Below are positions 45,773 to 56,429 of a stretch of DNA of 64,000 nucleotides, piece by piece (within the stretch, counting starts at the first letter, position 1; every line of letters begins with the position of its first letter). The notes under the pieces were generated by a model that was given only the letters and a program-made list of their open reading frames with translations, did no database searches and was not told the DNA's origin. This stretch comes from Algoriphagus alkaliphilus (GTDB lineage Bacteria > Bacteroidota > Bacteroidia > Cytophagales > Cyclobacteriaceae): the NCBI RefSeq assembly GCF_900103735.1, contig NZ_FMXE01000025.1, positions 1 through 64,000 of the forward strand, read 5' to 3'. Made by a program: the position numbers and the translations under genes.

Positions 45773-45978
45773 TATTTCAAAGAAATATGTGAATTTTTAC
45801 AGTTTATTTAATGAAATCGATTGAATTATGACGATTCGTCAAATAAATTAAAGTCAAAGCCATTAATTTTAACGATTCATTAACAATCTGGTCTATTTTT
45901 ATAGATAAATTATCATTTAAGATATTTTGTTGTGTTTTTTATATCAAACAAACTATTTCATTGCCATATACGCAATTC

Positions 45979-47013
45979 CTATTCGTATTTGACATAGTCT
46001 TCCCATTTTTGGAGCACCCCTTTAAAATCATCAGGAAGTGGAGCTTCGTAATAAATTCGCTCTTTGGTCACAGGATGTAAAAATCCCAAACTCATGGCAT
46101 GCAGCGCCTGACGCGGCATCAGACTGAAACAATTATCTATAAATGATTTATACTTCACAAACTGGGTTCCTTTACGGATTTTATCTCCTCCATACATGGC
46201 GTCATTGAAGAGCGGATGTCCGATAAACTTCATGTGTGCACGGATCTGATGGGTTCGGCCCGTTTCGAGATTACACTGGACGAGAGTCACATAGCGCAAT
46301 CGCCGCAGGACTTTCCAATGTGTCACGGCATGTTTACCCTGACTTCCATCAGGAAATACGTCCATCACCTTACGATCTTTGGCACTTCTACCCACATGAC
46401 CTGTAATTGTACCCGAGTCCTCTGGAAGTTCTCCCCACACCAATGCGACGTAAGTTCTGTCAATGGTATGGTGAAAAAACTGGGAGGCCAAGGGAGTCAT
46501 GGCATCCTCCGACTTGGCAATCACCAAAAGTCCGGAAGTATCTTTATCGATTCGATGCACCAACCCCGGCCTTCCTTCATTCCCTTTCATCTCCGGCAAA
46601 TGATGAAAATGAAAGACCAAGGCATTCGCCAAAGTACCATTCCAGTTGCCATGAGCAGGATGGACCACCATTCCAGGGGGCTTATTGACTAGCAGAAGAT
46701 ACTTGTCTTCGTAAACAATATCTAATGGAATATCCTCAGGGATAACCTCGGTATCACGGCGCGGCTTATCCATGAACACCTGAATATCATCCAAAGGTTT
46801 GATTTTGTAATTGGATTTGACAGGTTTGCCATTTACCAACACCGTCTCGTTATCAATCGCTTGTTGGACTTTGTTTCGGGTGACGAAGGCAATTTTCTCA
46901 GTCAAAAACTTATCTATACGTACTTGCGACTGGCCTTTGTCCACCACAATTCGTTGGCGCTCAAACAATTCTAATTCGTCTTCTTCAAACTCTTCTTCGG
47001 GCTGCTGATTCAT
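45979..47013 (-). CDS. RluD-family large-subunit pseudouridine synthase
   Basis: The 344-residue protein has an acidic N-terminal tail, an S4 RNA-binding domain (RIDKFLTEKIAFVTRNKVQQAI) and the RluA/RluD catalytic domain with HRIDKDTSGLLVIAK (catalytic Asp) and ETGRTHQIRAHM. E. coli RluD modifies helix 69 of 23S rRNA; the same target is likely but not proven. Divergent from the PLP enzyme gene at 47031. Confidence 0.95.
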   Translation of the reverse strand: MNQQPEEEFEEDELELFERQRIVVDKGQSQVRIDKFLTEKIAFVTRNKVQQAIDNETVLVNGKPVKSNYKIKPLDDIQVFMDKPRRDTEVIPEDIPLDIVYEDKYLLLVNKPPGMVVHPAHGNWNGTLANALVFHFHHLPEMKGNEGRPGLVHRIDKDTSGLLVIAKSEDAMTPLASQFFHHTIDRTYVALVWGELPEDSGTITGHVGRSAKDRKVMDVFPDGSQGKHAVTHWKVLRRLRYVTLVQCNLETGRTHQIRAHMKFIGHPLFNDAMYGGDKIRKGTQFVKYKSFIDNCFSLMPRQALHAMSLGFLHPVTKERIYYEAPLPDDFKGVLQKWEDYVKYE

Positions 47014-47030
47014 CTCGCAAAAATAGGAGG

Positions 47031-47978
47031 ATGTGGCTTAACTTCGGCAAAAGACTTCAAATGCTTCACCCTGAACTCATCGCACTTCAACACCTCACTC
47101 ATTCTCTTTTAGAGGAAAAGGGAATTCAGGTAGCGGTATTAAGACTGGATCAAATTCATCCTCTGGTTTCTGGGAATAAGTTTTTTAAGCTTAAATACAA
47201 TCTCGAAGAAGCCAAAAGACAAGGAAAAAAGACAATCCTGACCTTTGGAGGCGCTTTTTCCAATCATATTTATGCAACAGCTTCAGGTGCACAGCTGGCT
47301 GGATTCCACAGCGTCGGAATCATCAGAGGTAAGGATTCGGATCAAAACAATCCCACTTTGGCACACGCTCAAAAAATGGGGATGCAGCTTCATTTTGTAG
47401 ATCGAGAAAGCTACCGAAACAAGAATTCATCTGAGTTTTTGGAGGATTTAAAAGCTCAATTTGGGGACTTCTATTTAATTCCTGAGGGAGGCACCAACGA
47501 ATTGGCTATCCAAGGCACCAAAGAAATTCCGGGAGATCAAGCTCATGATTTCACCCATCTCTGCGTCTGCGTTGGTACTGGAGGAACATTTGCCGGAATT
47601 GCATCCAGTCTAAAAAATCACCAAAACCTAATTGGATTCTCTTCCTTGAAAGGAGAATTTATCCATCAGGAGACTGCAAACCTGCTTGAGTCAAATCAGA
47701 TCCATGCAGCCGGTTCTTTTGAAATTAAAACTGATTATCATTTTGGAGGATATGGAAAACACAAACCCGAACTGATTGAATTTATAACTTGGTTTTACGG
47801 GGAATTTGAAATCCCGCTGGATCCGATTTATACCGGAAAGATGGCTTTCGGAATTTGGGATTTGATTAAAAAAGATCATTTCCATCCCGGTTCAAAAATT
47901 CTTTTGATCCATACCGGTGGTCTTCAGGGAAATGCCGGATTTGCCACCCAGACTGGAATCAATCTTCCTATTCTTTAA
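47031..47978 (+). CDS. PLP-dependent enzyme of the ACC deaminase/D-cysteine desulfhydrase family
   Basis: The 315-residue fold-type II enzyme has SGNKFFKLKYNLEEA (the Lys of NKxxKL is the expected PLP Schiff base), FGGAFSNHIYATA and VGTGGTFAGIASSL as phosphate loop. D-cysteine desulfhydrase is the more common activity in non-rhizosphere bacteria; ACC deaminase cannot be excluded. AGGAGG abuts the ATG at 47031, which is too close for a normal Shine-Dalgarno, so Met11 at 47061 may be the true start. Ends in an 11-base convergent overlap with the next gene. Confidence 0.88.
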   Translation: MWLNFGKRLQMLHPELIALQHLTHSLLEEKGIQVAVLRLDQIHPLVSGNKFFKLKYNLEEAKRQGKKTILTFGGAFSNHIYATASGAQLAGFHSVGIIRGKDSDQNNPTLAHAQKMGMQLHFVDRESYRNKNSSEFLEDLKAQFGDFYLIPEGGTNELAIQGTKEIPGDQAHDFTHLCVCVGTGGTFAGIASSLKNHQNLIGFSSLKGEFIHQETANLLESNQIHAAGSFEIKTDYHFGGYGKHKPELIEFITWFYGEFEIPLDPIYTGKMAFGIWDLIKKDHFHPGSKILLIHTGGLQGNAGFATQTGINLPIL

Positions 47979-48603
47979 GAGTAAAATAGTCCTCAGACTC
48001 TTGAGGATGAATTTTCAGGACATTGGCTGACACAAGCCGTACCAAAGTTTTGGAGGCTAAGAATCGCGGAACTTTAGCAATTCTGGCAAATTCCTTGAGC
48101 GTGATTTTTTCGCTTTCTTCCAAAGCTTTCATCAAAATCTCCTCCTTCCAGCCATAGGTAAAAATTGTGTCTTTTGGGATTCTTCCCTTTTTCAAAACTT
48201 CCCAAACCTCCCGACTGGCTTGGACACTTCGATCCTGCACTCGGATATAGGCTTGTTTTCGGTCTTTTTCCTGTAAAAAATGCGGCCGATCCGGGCTTTT
48301 GGGAATTTTGAATACGGCTACCCCCTTTTTCTCCGATAACTTAATGGTGAAAATGGAATATTCCAGCTTGGGCAAAATCAACTCCCGGATGGCTTTTTCC
48401 ATCACAAAAATCTCCTCCTCAATAAACCGCTGACCGCTGACCGTCCCATCGTCATCCACCCCAATCAGGAGATCTCCGCCTTCAGTGTTGGCCAAGGCAA
48501 TCACCTCTCTGACAATTTTCTCAGGAAAAGCTGCTTTCTTTTTGAATTCAATCTTAAGCCCTTCGCCTTTTGCAGCCAAAGCCTTCACTTCCTGAAGGGT
48601 CAT
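47968..48603 (-). CDS. AlbA_2 (Schlafen-type) domain protein, probable DNA/RNA-binding regulator
   Basis: The 211-residue protein opens with the AlbA_2 signature (EGLKIEFKKKAAFPEKIVREVIALANTEGGDLLIGVDDDG), followed by a winged-helix-like C-terminus (ITLKEFARIAKVPRFLASKTLVRLV). In bacteria such proteins are usually annotated as putative transcriptional regulators or ATP-binding proteins; target unknown. No obvious partner gene. Confidence 0.85.
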   Translation of the reverse strand: MTLQEVKALAAKGEGLKIEFKKKAAFPEKIVREVIALANTEGGDLLIGVDDDGTVSGQRFIEEEIFVMEKAIRELILPKLEYSIFTIKLSEKKGVAVFKIPKSPDRPHFLQEKDRKQAYIRVQDRSVQASREVWEVLKKGRIPKDTIFTYGWKEEILMKALEESEKITLKEFARIAKVPRFLASKTLVRLVSANVLKIHPQESEDYFTLKE

Positions 48604-48657
48604 AGTATCAAACAGTTGGATTTCTACAAGTATCGTGTTAAATTTACTTTTGCGAAC

Positions 48658-48736
48658 AAACCTGTCAGGTTTTGCTTTCAGAATCGCAAATATGAATGAA
48701 TTGTGAAAAAACCTTTGGGATAAACCTGACAGGTTT
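48658..48736. repeat. Inverted pair of AAACCTGTCAGGTTT elements
   Basis: A 15-base near-palindrome at 48658-48672 and its exact reverse complement at 48722-48736. Each can fold alone, or the two can pair into a long hairpin with a 49-base loop. It lies in the gap between the AlbA_2 start and the uvrB stop and may terminate uvrB transcription. Confidence 0.75.
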
Positions 48737-48750
48737 TATGTATCACAATA

Positions 48751-50793
48751 CTAGTTTCCAAGTCCCCTGCTGAGTTCCGACAACCTGTTTTTTTGTGATT
48801 GCCAATCGTCTCTCAGGCGAGCAGCCTCCATGAAGTTGAGCTCCTTGGCCGCCTTCTCCATTTGTTTTTGAGTTTGCTGAATCAACTTTTCAAGCTTGTC
48901 TTTGCTGAGGTACTGAACTACAGGATCCGCCGCAATCGGTGAATCGCCCGGCATAGGTTCTGCGTAGATTTTGGCGTTTTTCTTGGAATCTGCCACTTTG
49001 GTTTGACCCATGATCCTGTCTCTCGACTTGATTACTGTGGTAGGCGTGATACCGTGTTCTGCATTGTATTCGATTTGGATCACCCTTCTTCTCCTTGTTT
49101 CATCCATCGCTGATTGCATGGAATCAGTGATTTTATCGGCATACATGATGACCCGACCCTCGGAATTTCTCGCCGCACGGCCAATGGTCTGAACCAATGA
49201 TCGCTCGTTCCGAAGGAAACCTTCCTTATCTGCATCCAAAATCGCAACCAACGAAACCTCCGGAAGATCAAGCCCTTCTCTCAGTAAGTTGACTCCCACG
49301 AGCACGTCAAAAACCCCCAATCTCAGCTCCCGCAAAATCTCCACACGATCCAGTGTTTTTACTTCTGAGTGAATGTAGCGGGACTTCACTCCTGCCCGTT
49401 CGAGAAATTTCTGAAGTTCTTCGGCCATCCGTTTGGTCAGAGTAGTCACCAAGACACGGGCATCGGATTTTATAGTCTGATCTATCTCTTCCAATAAATC
49501 ATCGATCTGATTTAAGCTGGGACGAACTTCAATGGTCGGATCCAACAGGCCTGTCGGACGGATAATCTGTTCTACTACGACACCTTCAGTCTGTGCCAGT
49601 TCATAGTCGGCAGGGGTCGCAGATACGTAGATCAACTGACCAGCCATCTGCTCAAACTCCTCAAACTTCAGGGGACGATTATCCAAGGCAGATGGTAATC
49701 GAAAACCATAATCGACCAAATTCACTTTTCTGGATCGATCTCCACCCCACATGGCACGAATCTGGGGAATAGTCACATGACTCTCATCGATCACTAACAG
49801 GTAATCATCCGGAAAGTAATCCAACAAACAGAAGGGTCGTGTTCCCGGTTGTCTTCGATCAAAGTATCTGGAATAATTTTCCACACCCGAGCAATAGCCC
49901 AATTCCCGGATCATTTCCAAATCAAATTCCGTTCGTTCCTGAAGACGTTTTGCCTCCATGAATTTCCCTTCTTTTTCGAAAAACTTAACCTGAGCGACCA
50001 TGTCGTCCTGGATCTCGCTGATGGCCACATTGATTGTGTCTCGCCCAGTGACGAAGAGATTGGCCGGGAAAATAGAGATGATCTTTTCGTCGGAAATCTT
50101 CTTCCCTGTGTCCGGTTCCACCCGTTGGATTGCTTCAATCTCGTCCCCCCAAAAGAAAATCCGGTAGGCAAAATCCCCGTAGGCTACATGAATATCCACG
50201 GTATCTCCTTTCACCCTGAATGTGCCGTGAGTCAGGTCTTGCTGCGTCCTGCTGTAAAGGATATCGACAAATTTGAAGAGCAATTGATTCCTTGGAATCC
50301 GATCTCCTTCCTGAAGGCGGACTACATTTTTTCCAAATTCTTCAGGATTTCCAATGCCATAAATGCAGGAAACCGATGCGACGACAATCACATCCCGCCT
50401 ACCGGTCAAAAGAGAGGAGGTTGCACTCAATCGAAGTTTTTCAATTTCCTGATTAATACTCAGATCCTTCTCAATGTAAGTCCCCGAGCTTGGTATAAAA
50501 GCTTCCGGCTGATAGTAGTCGTAGTAGGATATAAAATATTCGACGGCATTTTCCGGGAAAAACTGCTTGAACTCCCCGTAAAGTTGAGCCGCCAAGGTTT
50601 TATTATGACTCAAAACCAGCGTCGGCTTTTGCGTGTCCTGAATGAGATTGGCAATGGTAAAGGTTTTTCCAGAACCTGTCACCCCAAGCAGAACTTGGGC
50701 AGCATCACCTGCATTGACACCTTCAGTCAGTTGTTTGATGGCTTTAGGCTGATCGCCTGTGGGTTGATAGTCTGAGGTAAGTTTGAAATCCAT
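48751..50793 (-). CDS. uvrB: Excinuclease ABC subunit B
   Basis: UvrB is the damage-verifying helicase-like subunit of nucleotide excision repair. The 680-residue protein has Walker [10 protein letters not shown], the beta-hairpin [19 protein letters not shown], the helicase motif [10 protein letters not shown] and the C-terminal UVR domain ([12 protein letters not shown]). Length matches E. coli (673). Confidence 0.98.
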   Translation of the reverse strand: MDFKLTSDYQPTGDQPKAIKQLTEGVNAGDAAQVLLGVTGSGKTFTIANLIQDTQKPTLVLSHNKTLAAQLYGEFKQFFPENAVEYFISYYDYYQPEAFIPSSGTYIEKDLSINQEIEKLRLSATSSLLTGRRDVIVVASVSCIYGIGNPEEFGKNVVRLQEGDRIPRNQLLFKFVDILYSRTQQDLTHGTFRVKGDTVDIHVAYGDFAYRIFFWGDEIEAIQRVEPDTGKKISDEKIISIFPANLFVTGRDTINVAISEIQDDMVAQVKFFEKEGKFMEAKRLQERTEFDLEMIRELGYCSGVENYSRYFDRRQPGTRPFCLLDYFPDDYLLVIDESHVTIPQIRAMWGGDRSRKVNLVDYGFRLPSALDNRPLKFEEFEQMAGQLIYVSATPADYELAQTEGVVVEQIIRPTGLLDPTIEVRPSLNQIDDLLEEIDQTIKSDARVLVTTLTKRMAEELQKFLERAGVKSRYIHSEVKTLDRVEILRELRLGVFDVLVGVNLLREGLDLPEVSLVAILDADKEGFLRNERSLVQTIGRAARNSEGRVIMYADKITDSMQSAMDETRRRRVIQIEYNAEHGITPTTVIKSRDRIMGQTKVADSKKNAKIYAEPMPGDSPIAADPVVQYLSKDKLEKLIQQTQKQMEKAAKELNFMEAARLRDDWQSQKNRLSELSRGLGN

Positions 50794-50850
50794 AGCTGTT
50801 ACTTCCTCCCAACAACGAATGTGAGTGAAAAGGTTTTCAAAAGGCCAAAT

Positions 50851-52041
50851 TCAGGTTGATTTTAAAGTCTTGCTCCCCAGATTATAATACAAGTAATTAG
50901 TCCTTAGGATAATCACCAAAAGAATCGGGATCAAGCTCGGGTGAAAAGACTGCCAGCCCAAAATCCAGAAAACCACTGCAGCATCGGCCATAATCAAGGC
51001 AAAAAGCAGATACTTCCTCACCCAAGGCTGAAGTGTTTTTTTCATCAATCCCCAGACCAAGACCAGGTGACCGGGGAAAACCCATAGGATATTCCAATTC
51101 CACTTGGTGGCCGAATGGTCGGTGAAAAACCAAAGAAAGGTAACCACCAGGCCCAAAATCCCAAGAATGGAAAAAAGAGCAACATCGAATCCAACAAAGT
51201 GTCGCTTCTTTTTATGTCCAAAGAAAGTAATGCCTGTAAAAAGGATGGCAATTCCCCAGAAAATCAAATAGGGATTGATCGGGTCCATCTTGAATTCCTC
51301 ATCTGGATATTCCAGAATCACCCGCGATTCTTTGACAAGAGGTCGAGTCGGCCCGTCTCCCACAATTGTGGCGTTGGCAAAAGCAGCTTCCATGTAATCC
51401 GGCAAAAACTGCCTCTCCCGCTCGGTTGCATTCCGATCAATGACTGATCCCAAAGCAAGATCGATCCCCAAATCTGCCCAGGGGAGCAGGTACACATATT
51501 CGTCTATCAGATTCCGAAAGGTTTTCTCCTCCACTTTTGGTGGGTCGTTCCAAACTAATTGATTTCCCAGAGAAATCTCAAAAGCATCCCGGATTTTGGT
51601 TGCACAATTATTGAAAAAGAAATCATATCGGTAATACCTCCTAGCCGGGTCATATTGGGTCCAAAGGTGCTGGATCAATAAGTCCATTTGCGTTGCATTC
51701 AAGCCTAAGATCTGCTCTCTGACATCCCGTCTGTAATAATCATACTCCCGGATAAATTCCGCATAAGTACTCACGCTGAGCATGTAATCCAGCTTTCCTG
51801 TGGCAAATTTTCCATAAAAATTAGGCGTTCTAAAGTCGAAGGTCCCAAAATTAAATACCAGATCCTGACCCTCAGACCCGATCTCACGCAGCCGGATCGC
51901 ACTGTGCCCAAAGCTGCTGTAGAGTTCTTTACCAGGGTCACATGTCAGCAGGCTTATCTCATATAATTGGGCTTTTGCCTGGGTTAAACCCATGATAATC
52001 AGCAAAAAAACGAAGACGGTTATTTTACTTTTTGAAATCAT
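50851..52041 (-). CDS. DUF4105 membrane protein (Lnb N-terminal periplasmic-like domain)
   Basis: The 396-residue protein has a signal peptide (FLLIIMGLTQAKAQ), a periplasmic DUF4105 domain with SFGHSAIRL and FFFNNCATKIRDAF (conserved His and Cys in an NlpC/papain-like arrangement) and about five C-terminal membrane helices from residue 263. The enzymatic role of the family is not established. Divergent from the T9SS cargo gene with 40 bases between starts. Confidence 0.88.
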   Translation of the reverse strand: MISKSKITVFVFLLIIMGLTQAKAQLYEISLLTCDPGKELYSSFGHSAIRLREIGSEGQDLVFNFGTFDFRTPNFYGKFATGKLDYMLSVSTYAEFIREYDYYRRDVREQILGLNATQMDLLIQHLWTQYDPARRYYRYDFFFNNCATKIRDAFEISLGNQLVWNDPPKVEEKTFRNLIDEYVYLLPWADLGIDLALGSVIDRNATERERQFLPDYMEAAFANATIVGDGPTRPLVKESRVILEYPDEEFKMDPINPYLIFWGIAILFTGITFFGHKKKRHFVGFDVALFSILGILGLVVTFLWFFTDHSATKWNWNILWVFPGHLVLVWGLMKKTLQPWVRKYLLFALIMADAAVVFWILGWQSFHPSLIPILLVIILRTNYLYYNLGSKTLKST

Positions 52042-52081
52042 TTTATTAACTTAAAATACTTTTTTCAAAATCTGCTTTTTT

Positions 52082-54385
52082 ATGGATGCTATTTGCTTTA
52101 CAGCCTCCCTGAGTGCATTTTTTACCTGCCGAATATACAGGTTATTCCTGTCAGTTGCAGGGGTATGTCTGGTTCTGCAATTCTCCTTTTCCCAAGAAAT
52201 CAATGCTTATAAGACGATCTCCTCTGGCGATTTTCACAATATTTTCATTTGGGTAGTTTGGGATGGAACAAGCTGGAATCCGGCTGTAGTCAAACCCGGT
52301 CAAGCCAATGATGTCTACATCAATCAAACACATACGCTTAGGCTTCTTGGAAATGAGGAAATCAAAAACTTGTTTATCAATGCTGAAACCGGGGCGGGTC
52401 AAAAATTAAACCTGAATGGATATAATTTAAATGTATTTGGTAGCCTGCAGGCCTTTTCCGGCCCTGCTCCGGGCTCTCCGTCCAATGCTTGGAATAGTCA
52501 AAACTGGATAGGAAATTCAATTAACAGTACCCTGACATTCAAAGGGAGCAGTCGGACACTAATTGAAAAAAACAGTTGGAGTGCTCAGACTACGCAAAGT
52601 AGATTTTCGGTGATTTTCGAAGCAAATGCCGGGGAACAATTTGTTTTGGAGGCCCCATTCAAAACTCTTTCTTTTACCGTACGTTCGGGCCAAGTGTTAC
52701 AAAAGCTGGATGTTTCAGTCATTCCAAATGTCTGCTTTACGCTTTCTTTCAACACGGAAACAGCGGTTTATGGGGCCGGTCCATTTGGAGAAATGATCAT
52801 TGAACCGGGTGCAACTTTTATCTCAGAATGCAATGCAAACATCCTTAACAGATCAACCAGCGGAACGGTAAGCGCACTAAACTTCGATCTCCGAAATGGA
52901 GGTACTCTGATTTTGGAAGGGGCTAATCCTCGAATTGAATCTGCAAATTTTCAACTTAACGGCAGAATAATCCATCGGGGTGGCACTTCACCCAAAACGT
53001 TTCTATCTAGTTCCTATGCCGACTCCGCTACTCCTACAGCTGTTCGCGATCTTGAACTTCAAGGTTCGCAGAACTTAAGCCTTCCAAATCAGCTCACACT
53101 TTTGGGGAATTTGGAAAAAAGCGAAACAGGTAATTTTATCACCAATGCCACGACATTGACACTCGCCGGTGCAAATGCTCAGCAGATCTTGGGCTTCCCG
53201 CTTGTCATCCGAGATTTGATCCTGAGCAAAACCGGAGGGGACTTTTTTCCCAACTCAAATCTGACCATTCTGCGGAGCCTGACGCTAAATCAGGGAAGTA
53301 TGGATCTGCAGGGAAATAACCTGCTGATAAATACCGGGCTTGCAGGATCACTCAATTATTCAGCTGGATCATGGAAAAATTTGGGGCAGTTTACCTATTT
53401 CGGAATCCCGGCAAATCTTAACGGGACCAATTCTACTTTCCCTTACGAGGACACCCGAAATGGAGGAATCCGAAAAGTCCAACTTCTGGGAACTTCAGCA
53501 GGAGGAAACCTCTCCATCAATTTTACAGAATACAAAGGAGCAGAATATAATTCGGGATTTGATGATGTGGATGGCACTCCAATATTGTATCGCCTTTTCA
53601 GCTATTTCCATTTTTCAAATCTTAGTCCAAGTACCAATACCTTGGAATTACGGATATCTGCCAATGACCTGATTGTGGACAATGTGGATGATCTACGCAT
53701 AGTAGGAACAGGATATGCCGCCCCGGGCAATCATTTGGCAGGTTTGGATCCTGATGAACTCTGGGCGAGACGAGAATTGACTTTTGCTGACTTATTGGGA
53801 GTGAACTTCACGGTGGGAAGTTTTCGGACTTTATCAATTTTGCCTCTTACCTGGCTGGAATTAAATTCCGAATCGACCAAAGATGGAAATCTAATCAAAT
53901 GGAAAGTCGCCCGGGAAAAGGAAAACTTACTTTTTGAAGTGTACAGGAGTGAGGTATCGAACTTAAAATGGAAAAAAATTGGAGAAGAGGGGTCAAAGGG
54001 GGATTCTGATTTGATTCAAGAATATTCGTATTTGGACAGAACTGCTGAAAAATTTCAATCTTATTTTTATAAAATCAGACAAATCGATAATGATGGCAGA
54101 GACTCCTGGAGTCATGTAATCAGAAAAAATAAGGCAATTACCATCCAGTCCAATACGATTCAAATCTTCCCAAATCCACATGCTTTTGGAGAAATTTCCA
54201 TCAATCTTAAAGCGGGATCGGAGTATGAAATTTCAGTGTTAGATTTCTCAGGAAGATTAATAAAACGTTTTGTTTATTCAAAAATTGACTTTTCGACTAC
54301 ACTAAAAGACCTCAGGCCCGGGGCATATATAGTATGGATTAGTGATGGGAACTATTTTCACCAGATTAAATTTTTTAAGAACTAA
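52082..54385 (+). CDS. T9SS-secreted surface protein of unknown function
   Basis: The 767-residue protein has a signal segment (FLSVAGVCLVLQFSFSQ), a long beta-rich region starting NAYKTISSGDFHN and a type IX C-terminal sorting domain (IFPNPHAFGEISINLK, RPGAYIVWISDGNYFHQIKFFKN in outline). No enzyme motif is seen. The N-terminal start is uncertain because a signal peptide would normally begin nearer Arg17-Arg20. Confidence 0.85.
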   Translation: MDAICFTASLSAFFTCRIYRLFLSVAGVCLVLQFSFSQEINAYKTISSGDFHNIFIWVVWDGTSWNPAVVKPGQANDVYINQTHTLRLLGNEEIKNLFINAETGAGQKLNLNGYNLNVFGSLQAFSGPAPGSPSNAWNSQNWIGNSINSTLTFKGSSRTLIEKNSWSAQTTQSRFSVIFEANAGEQFVLEAPFKTLSFTVRSGQVLQKLDVSVIPNVCFTLSFNTETAVYGAGPFGEMIIEPGATFISECNANILNRSTSGTVSALNFDLRNGGTLILEGANPRIESANFQLNGRIIHRGGTSPKTFLSSSYADSATPTAVRDLELQGSQNLSLPNQLTLLGNLEKSETGNFITNATTLTLAGANAQQILGFPLVIRDLILSKTGGDFFPNSNLTILRSLTLNQGSMDLQGNNLLINTGLAGSLNYSAGSWKNLGQFTYFGIPANLNGTNSTFPYEDTRNGGIRKVQLLGTSAGGNLSINFTEYKGAEYNSGFDDVDGTPILYRLFSYFHFSNLSPSTNTLELRISANDLIVDNVDDLRIVGTGYAAPGNHLAGLDPDELWARRELTFADLLGVNFTVGSFRTLSILPLTWLELNSESTKDGNLIKWKVAREKENLLFEVYRSEVSNLKWKKIGEEGSKGDSDLIQEYSYLDRTAEKFQSYFYKIRQIDNDGRDSWSHVIRKNKAITIQSNTIQIFPNPHAFGEISINLKAGSEYEISVLDFSGRLIKRFVYSKIDFSTTLKDLRPGAYIVWISDGNYFHQIKFFKN

Positions 54386-54462
54386 TGATTTGATTTCAAA
54401 GTTCAAATTTTATATTAAAAAAATCATTTCCCTATCTTACTTCCCTAACTCCCACCCAACCT

Positions 54463-55776
54463 ATGACCTTTGTTTTAGTACTTCTCAGCATCGCGATCCT
54501 GGTACTCCTGATCGTGTGGGCCAAGCTCAATCCCTTCCTTGCTTTTCTTATCGCTTCCATAGCCGGAGGCCTGATGCTCGGCCTGCCTGCCGACCAAGTC
54601 GCCAAGTCCGTCCAAAAAGGTATGGGTGCCATGCTCGGGGACTTGGTCATCGTCATTGTAACCGGAGCGATGCTTGGTAAGCTCGTCGCCGAGAGCGGTG
54701 CGGCACAACGAATAGCCGGTTTTCTGATGAACATTTTTGGTGAAAAGTACATCACTTGGGCAATGGCATTCACGGGTCTGATTGTCGGTATTCCCTTGTT
54801 TTATAATGTGGGTTTCGTCCTGTTGGTCCCTTTGGCTTTTACGGTTTCTTATCAATACAAGCTGCCTGCCGTATATGTGGGAATTCCTTTGTTGGCTGCT
54901 CTTTCCGTGACGCATGGATTTTTACCTCCACATCCTTCTCCTGCTGCTTTGGTAGCACAATTTGGTGCAAATATGGGACTTACACTTTTCTATGGGTTTC
55001 TGATTGCCATACCTACCATTATCATTGCAGGCCCTCTGTTTGCCCCATTTCTTAAAAATATCAAATCCCAGCCTCTAAAGACTTTTCAGGCGGAACCCAA
55101 GGCTGATCATGAACTTCCCGGAATAGGCAACAGCATTTTTACTGCGTTGCTTCCGGTAATCCTATTGATTGGAACCACGGCCCTGAGCCTGAATATCGCG
55201 AAAGAAGATCCTTTGAGCCCCATCGTCAATTTTATCGCCGATCCGGGCATAGTCATGCTGGTTTCTTTGCTTTATGCAACGTATTCGCTGGGACTTAGCC
55301 GCAAAGTCAACATGGTGAAGTTGATGGACATCTATACCATAGCTACAAAGGATGTCTCTATGATCCTGTTGATTGTAGCAGGTGCAGGCGCGCTGAAGCA
55401 GATTTTCACCGACACGGGGGTAAGTCTTACCATTGCCGAGAGTCTGAAAACCTGGGAAATGCATCCTTTGATTCTGGCTTGGTTCATCACCGCAGTCATC
55501 CGCGTTTGTGTAGGTTCGGCGACAGTGGCTGGCCTGACTACAGCCGGAATCATTGCTCCTTTGGTTACCACCATGAACGTTGATCCAAATTTGCTGGTGC
55601 TTTCCATCGGTGCGGGGAGCCTGATGTTTTCGCACTTCAACGATGGCGGATTCTGGATGTACAAGGAGTTTTTCAACGTGAGTATCAAGGACACCATCAA
55701 ATCTTGGTCGCTGATGGAAACGATTGTCGCGGTGGTGGGGCTCTTTGGTGTCCTGATTTTAGATCTTTTTGTCTAA
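54463..55776 (+). CDS. GntP-family gluconate/organic-acid permease
   Basis: This 437-residue inner-membrane symporter of the GntP family has about 12 hydrophobic segments and the motifs GIPLFYNVGFVLLVPL, THGFLPPHPSPAA and FSHFNDGGFWMYKEF. E. coli relatives take up gluconate, L-idonate or D-serine. The RidA gene downstream hints at an amino-acid-related substrate, but this is only context. Confidence 0.93.
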   Translation: MTFVLVLLSIAILVLLIVWAKLNPFLAFLIASIAGGLMLGLPADQVAKSVQKGMGAMLGDLVIVIVTGAMLGKLVAESGAAQRIAGFLMNIFGEKYITWAMAFTGLIVGIPLFYNVGFVLLVPLAFTVSYQYKLPAVYVGIPLLAALSVTHGFLPPHPSPAALVAQFGANMGLTLFYGFLIAIPTIIIAGPLFAPFLKNIKSQPLKTFQAEPKADHELPGIGNSIFTALLPVILLIGTTALSLNIAKEDPLSPIVNFIADPGIVMLVSLLYATYSLGLSRKVNMVKLMDIYTIATKDVSMILLIVAGAGALKQIFTDTGVSLTIAESLKTWEMHPLILAWFITAVIRVCVGSATVAGLTTAGIIAPLVTTMNVDPNLLVLSIGAGSLMFSHFNDGGFWMYKEFFNVSIKDTIKSWSLMETIVAVVGLFGVLILDLFV

Positions 55777-55955
55777 TTTAAAATTGATTACCCCGCAGCT
55801 ATCGATGACTCCTATTCCTAAAAATTAATGCGGATAATGGTGGACAGGCCCCAGTCCACAGTACACCGCTCATAATATGGCACATCAATCCTAATTGAAT
55901 TTTTCCTCTGATTAATTGGCGGATATTGATCAATTTTAAATCAAATTTTCACACT

Positions 55956-56429
55956 ATGGAAACACCTGAAATAAAGTTTGCAAAACTTGGACTCACCCTA
56001 CCTCCGGCACCCAAGCCACTAGGTGTCTACAAGCCTTGCCTGATCGATGGTAATTACCTTTACTTATCCGGGCACGGAACTGTAAAGCCCGATGGAAGCC
56101 TGATCATCGGAAGAGTCGGATCTGACTTGAATATCGACCAGGGAAAATTGGCGGCAAGACAAGTTGGACTTGCAATGCTGGCTACCATTAAAGCCAATAT
56201 CGGTTCACTGAACAAAGTAAAACGGGTCATCAAAGTCCTCGGGATGGTCAATTGTACCCCGAACTTTGAGCGCCATCCCTTTGTGATTAACGGATGCAGT
56301 GAGCTTTTCGCAAGTGTATGGGGAGATGAAAACGGAATTGGTGTTCGGTCAGCTGTAGGTATGGGCTCACTACCTGATAATATCCCGGTAGAGATCGAAG
56401 CGCTATTTGAGCTTCACCAAGGCCATTAA
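55956..56429 (+). CDS. RidA/YjgF-family protein
   Basis: Rid proteins hydrolyse reactive enamine/imine intermediates made by PLP enzymes. From ATG 55956 the protein has 157 residues with YLSGHGTVKPDG and GVRSAVGMGSLPDNIPVEIEA; the Arg of GVRSAVG is in the expected catalytic position. A TTG ten codons upstream is not used. It lies 180 bases after the permease gene and converges by 4 bases with the MltF-like gene. Belongs to a divergent Rid subgroup, so substrate is uncertain. Confidence 0.9.
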   Translation: METPEIKFAKLGLTLPPAPKPLGVYKPCLIDGNYLYLSGHGTVKPDGSLIIGRVGSDLNIDQGKLAARQVGLAMLATIKANIGSLNKVKRVIKVLGMVNCTPNFERHPFVINGCSELFASVWGDENGIGVRSAVGMGSLPDNIPVEIEALFELHQGH

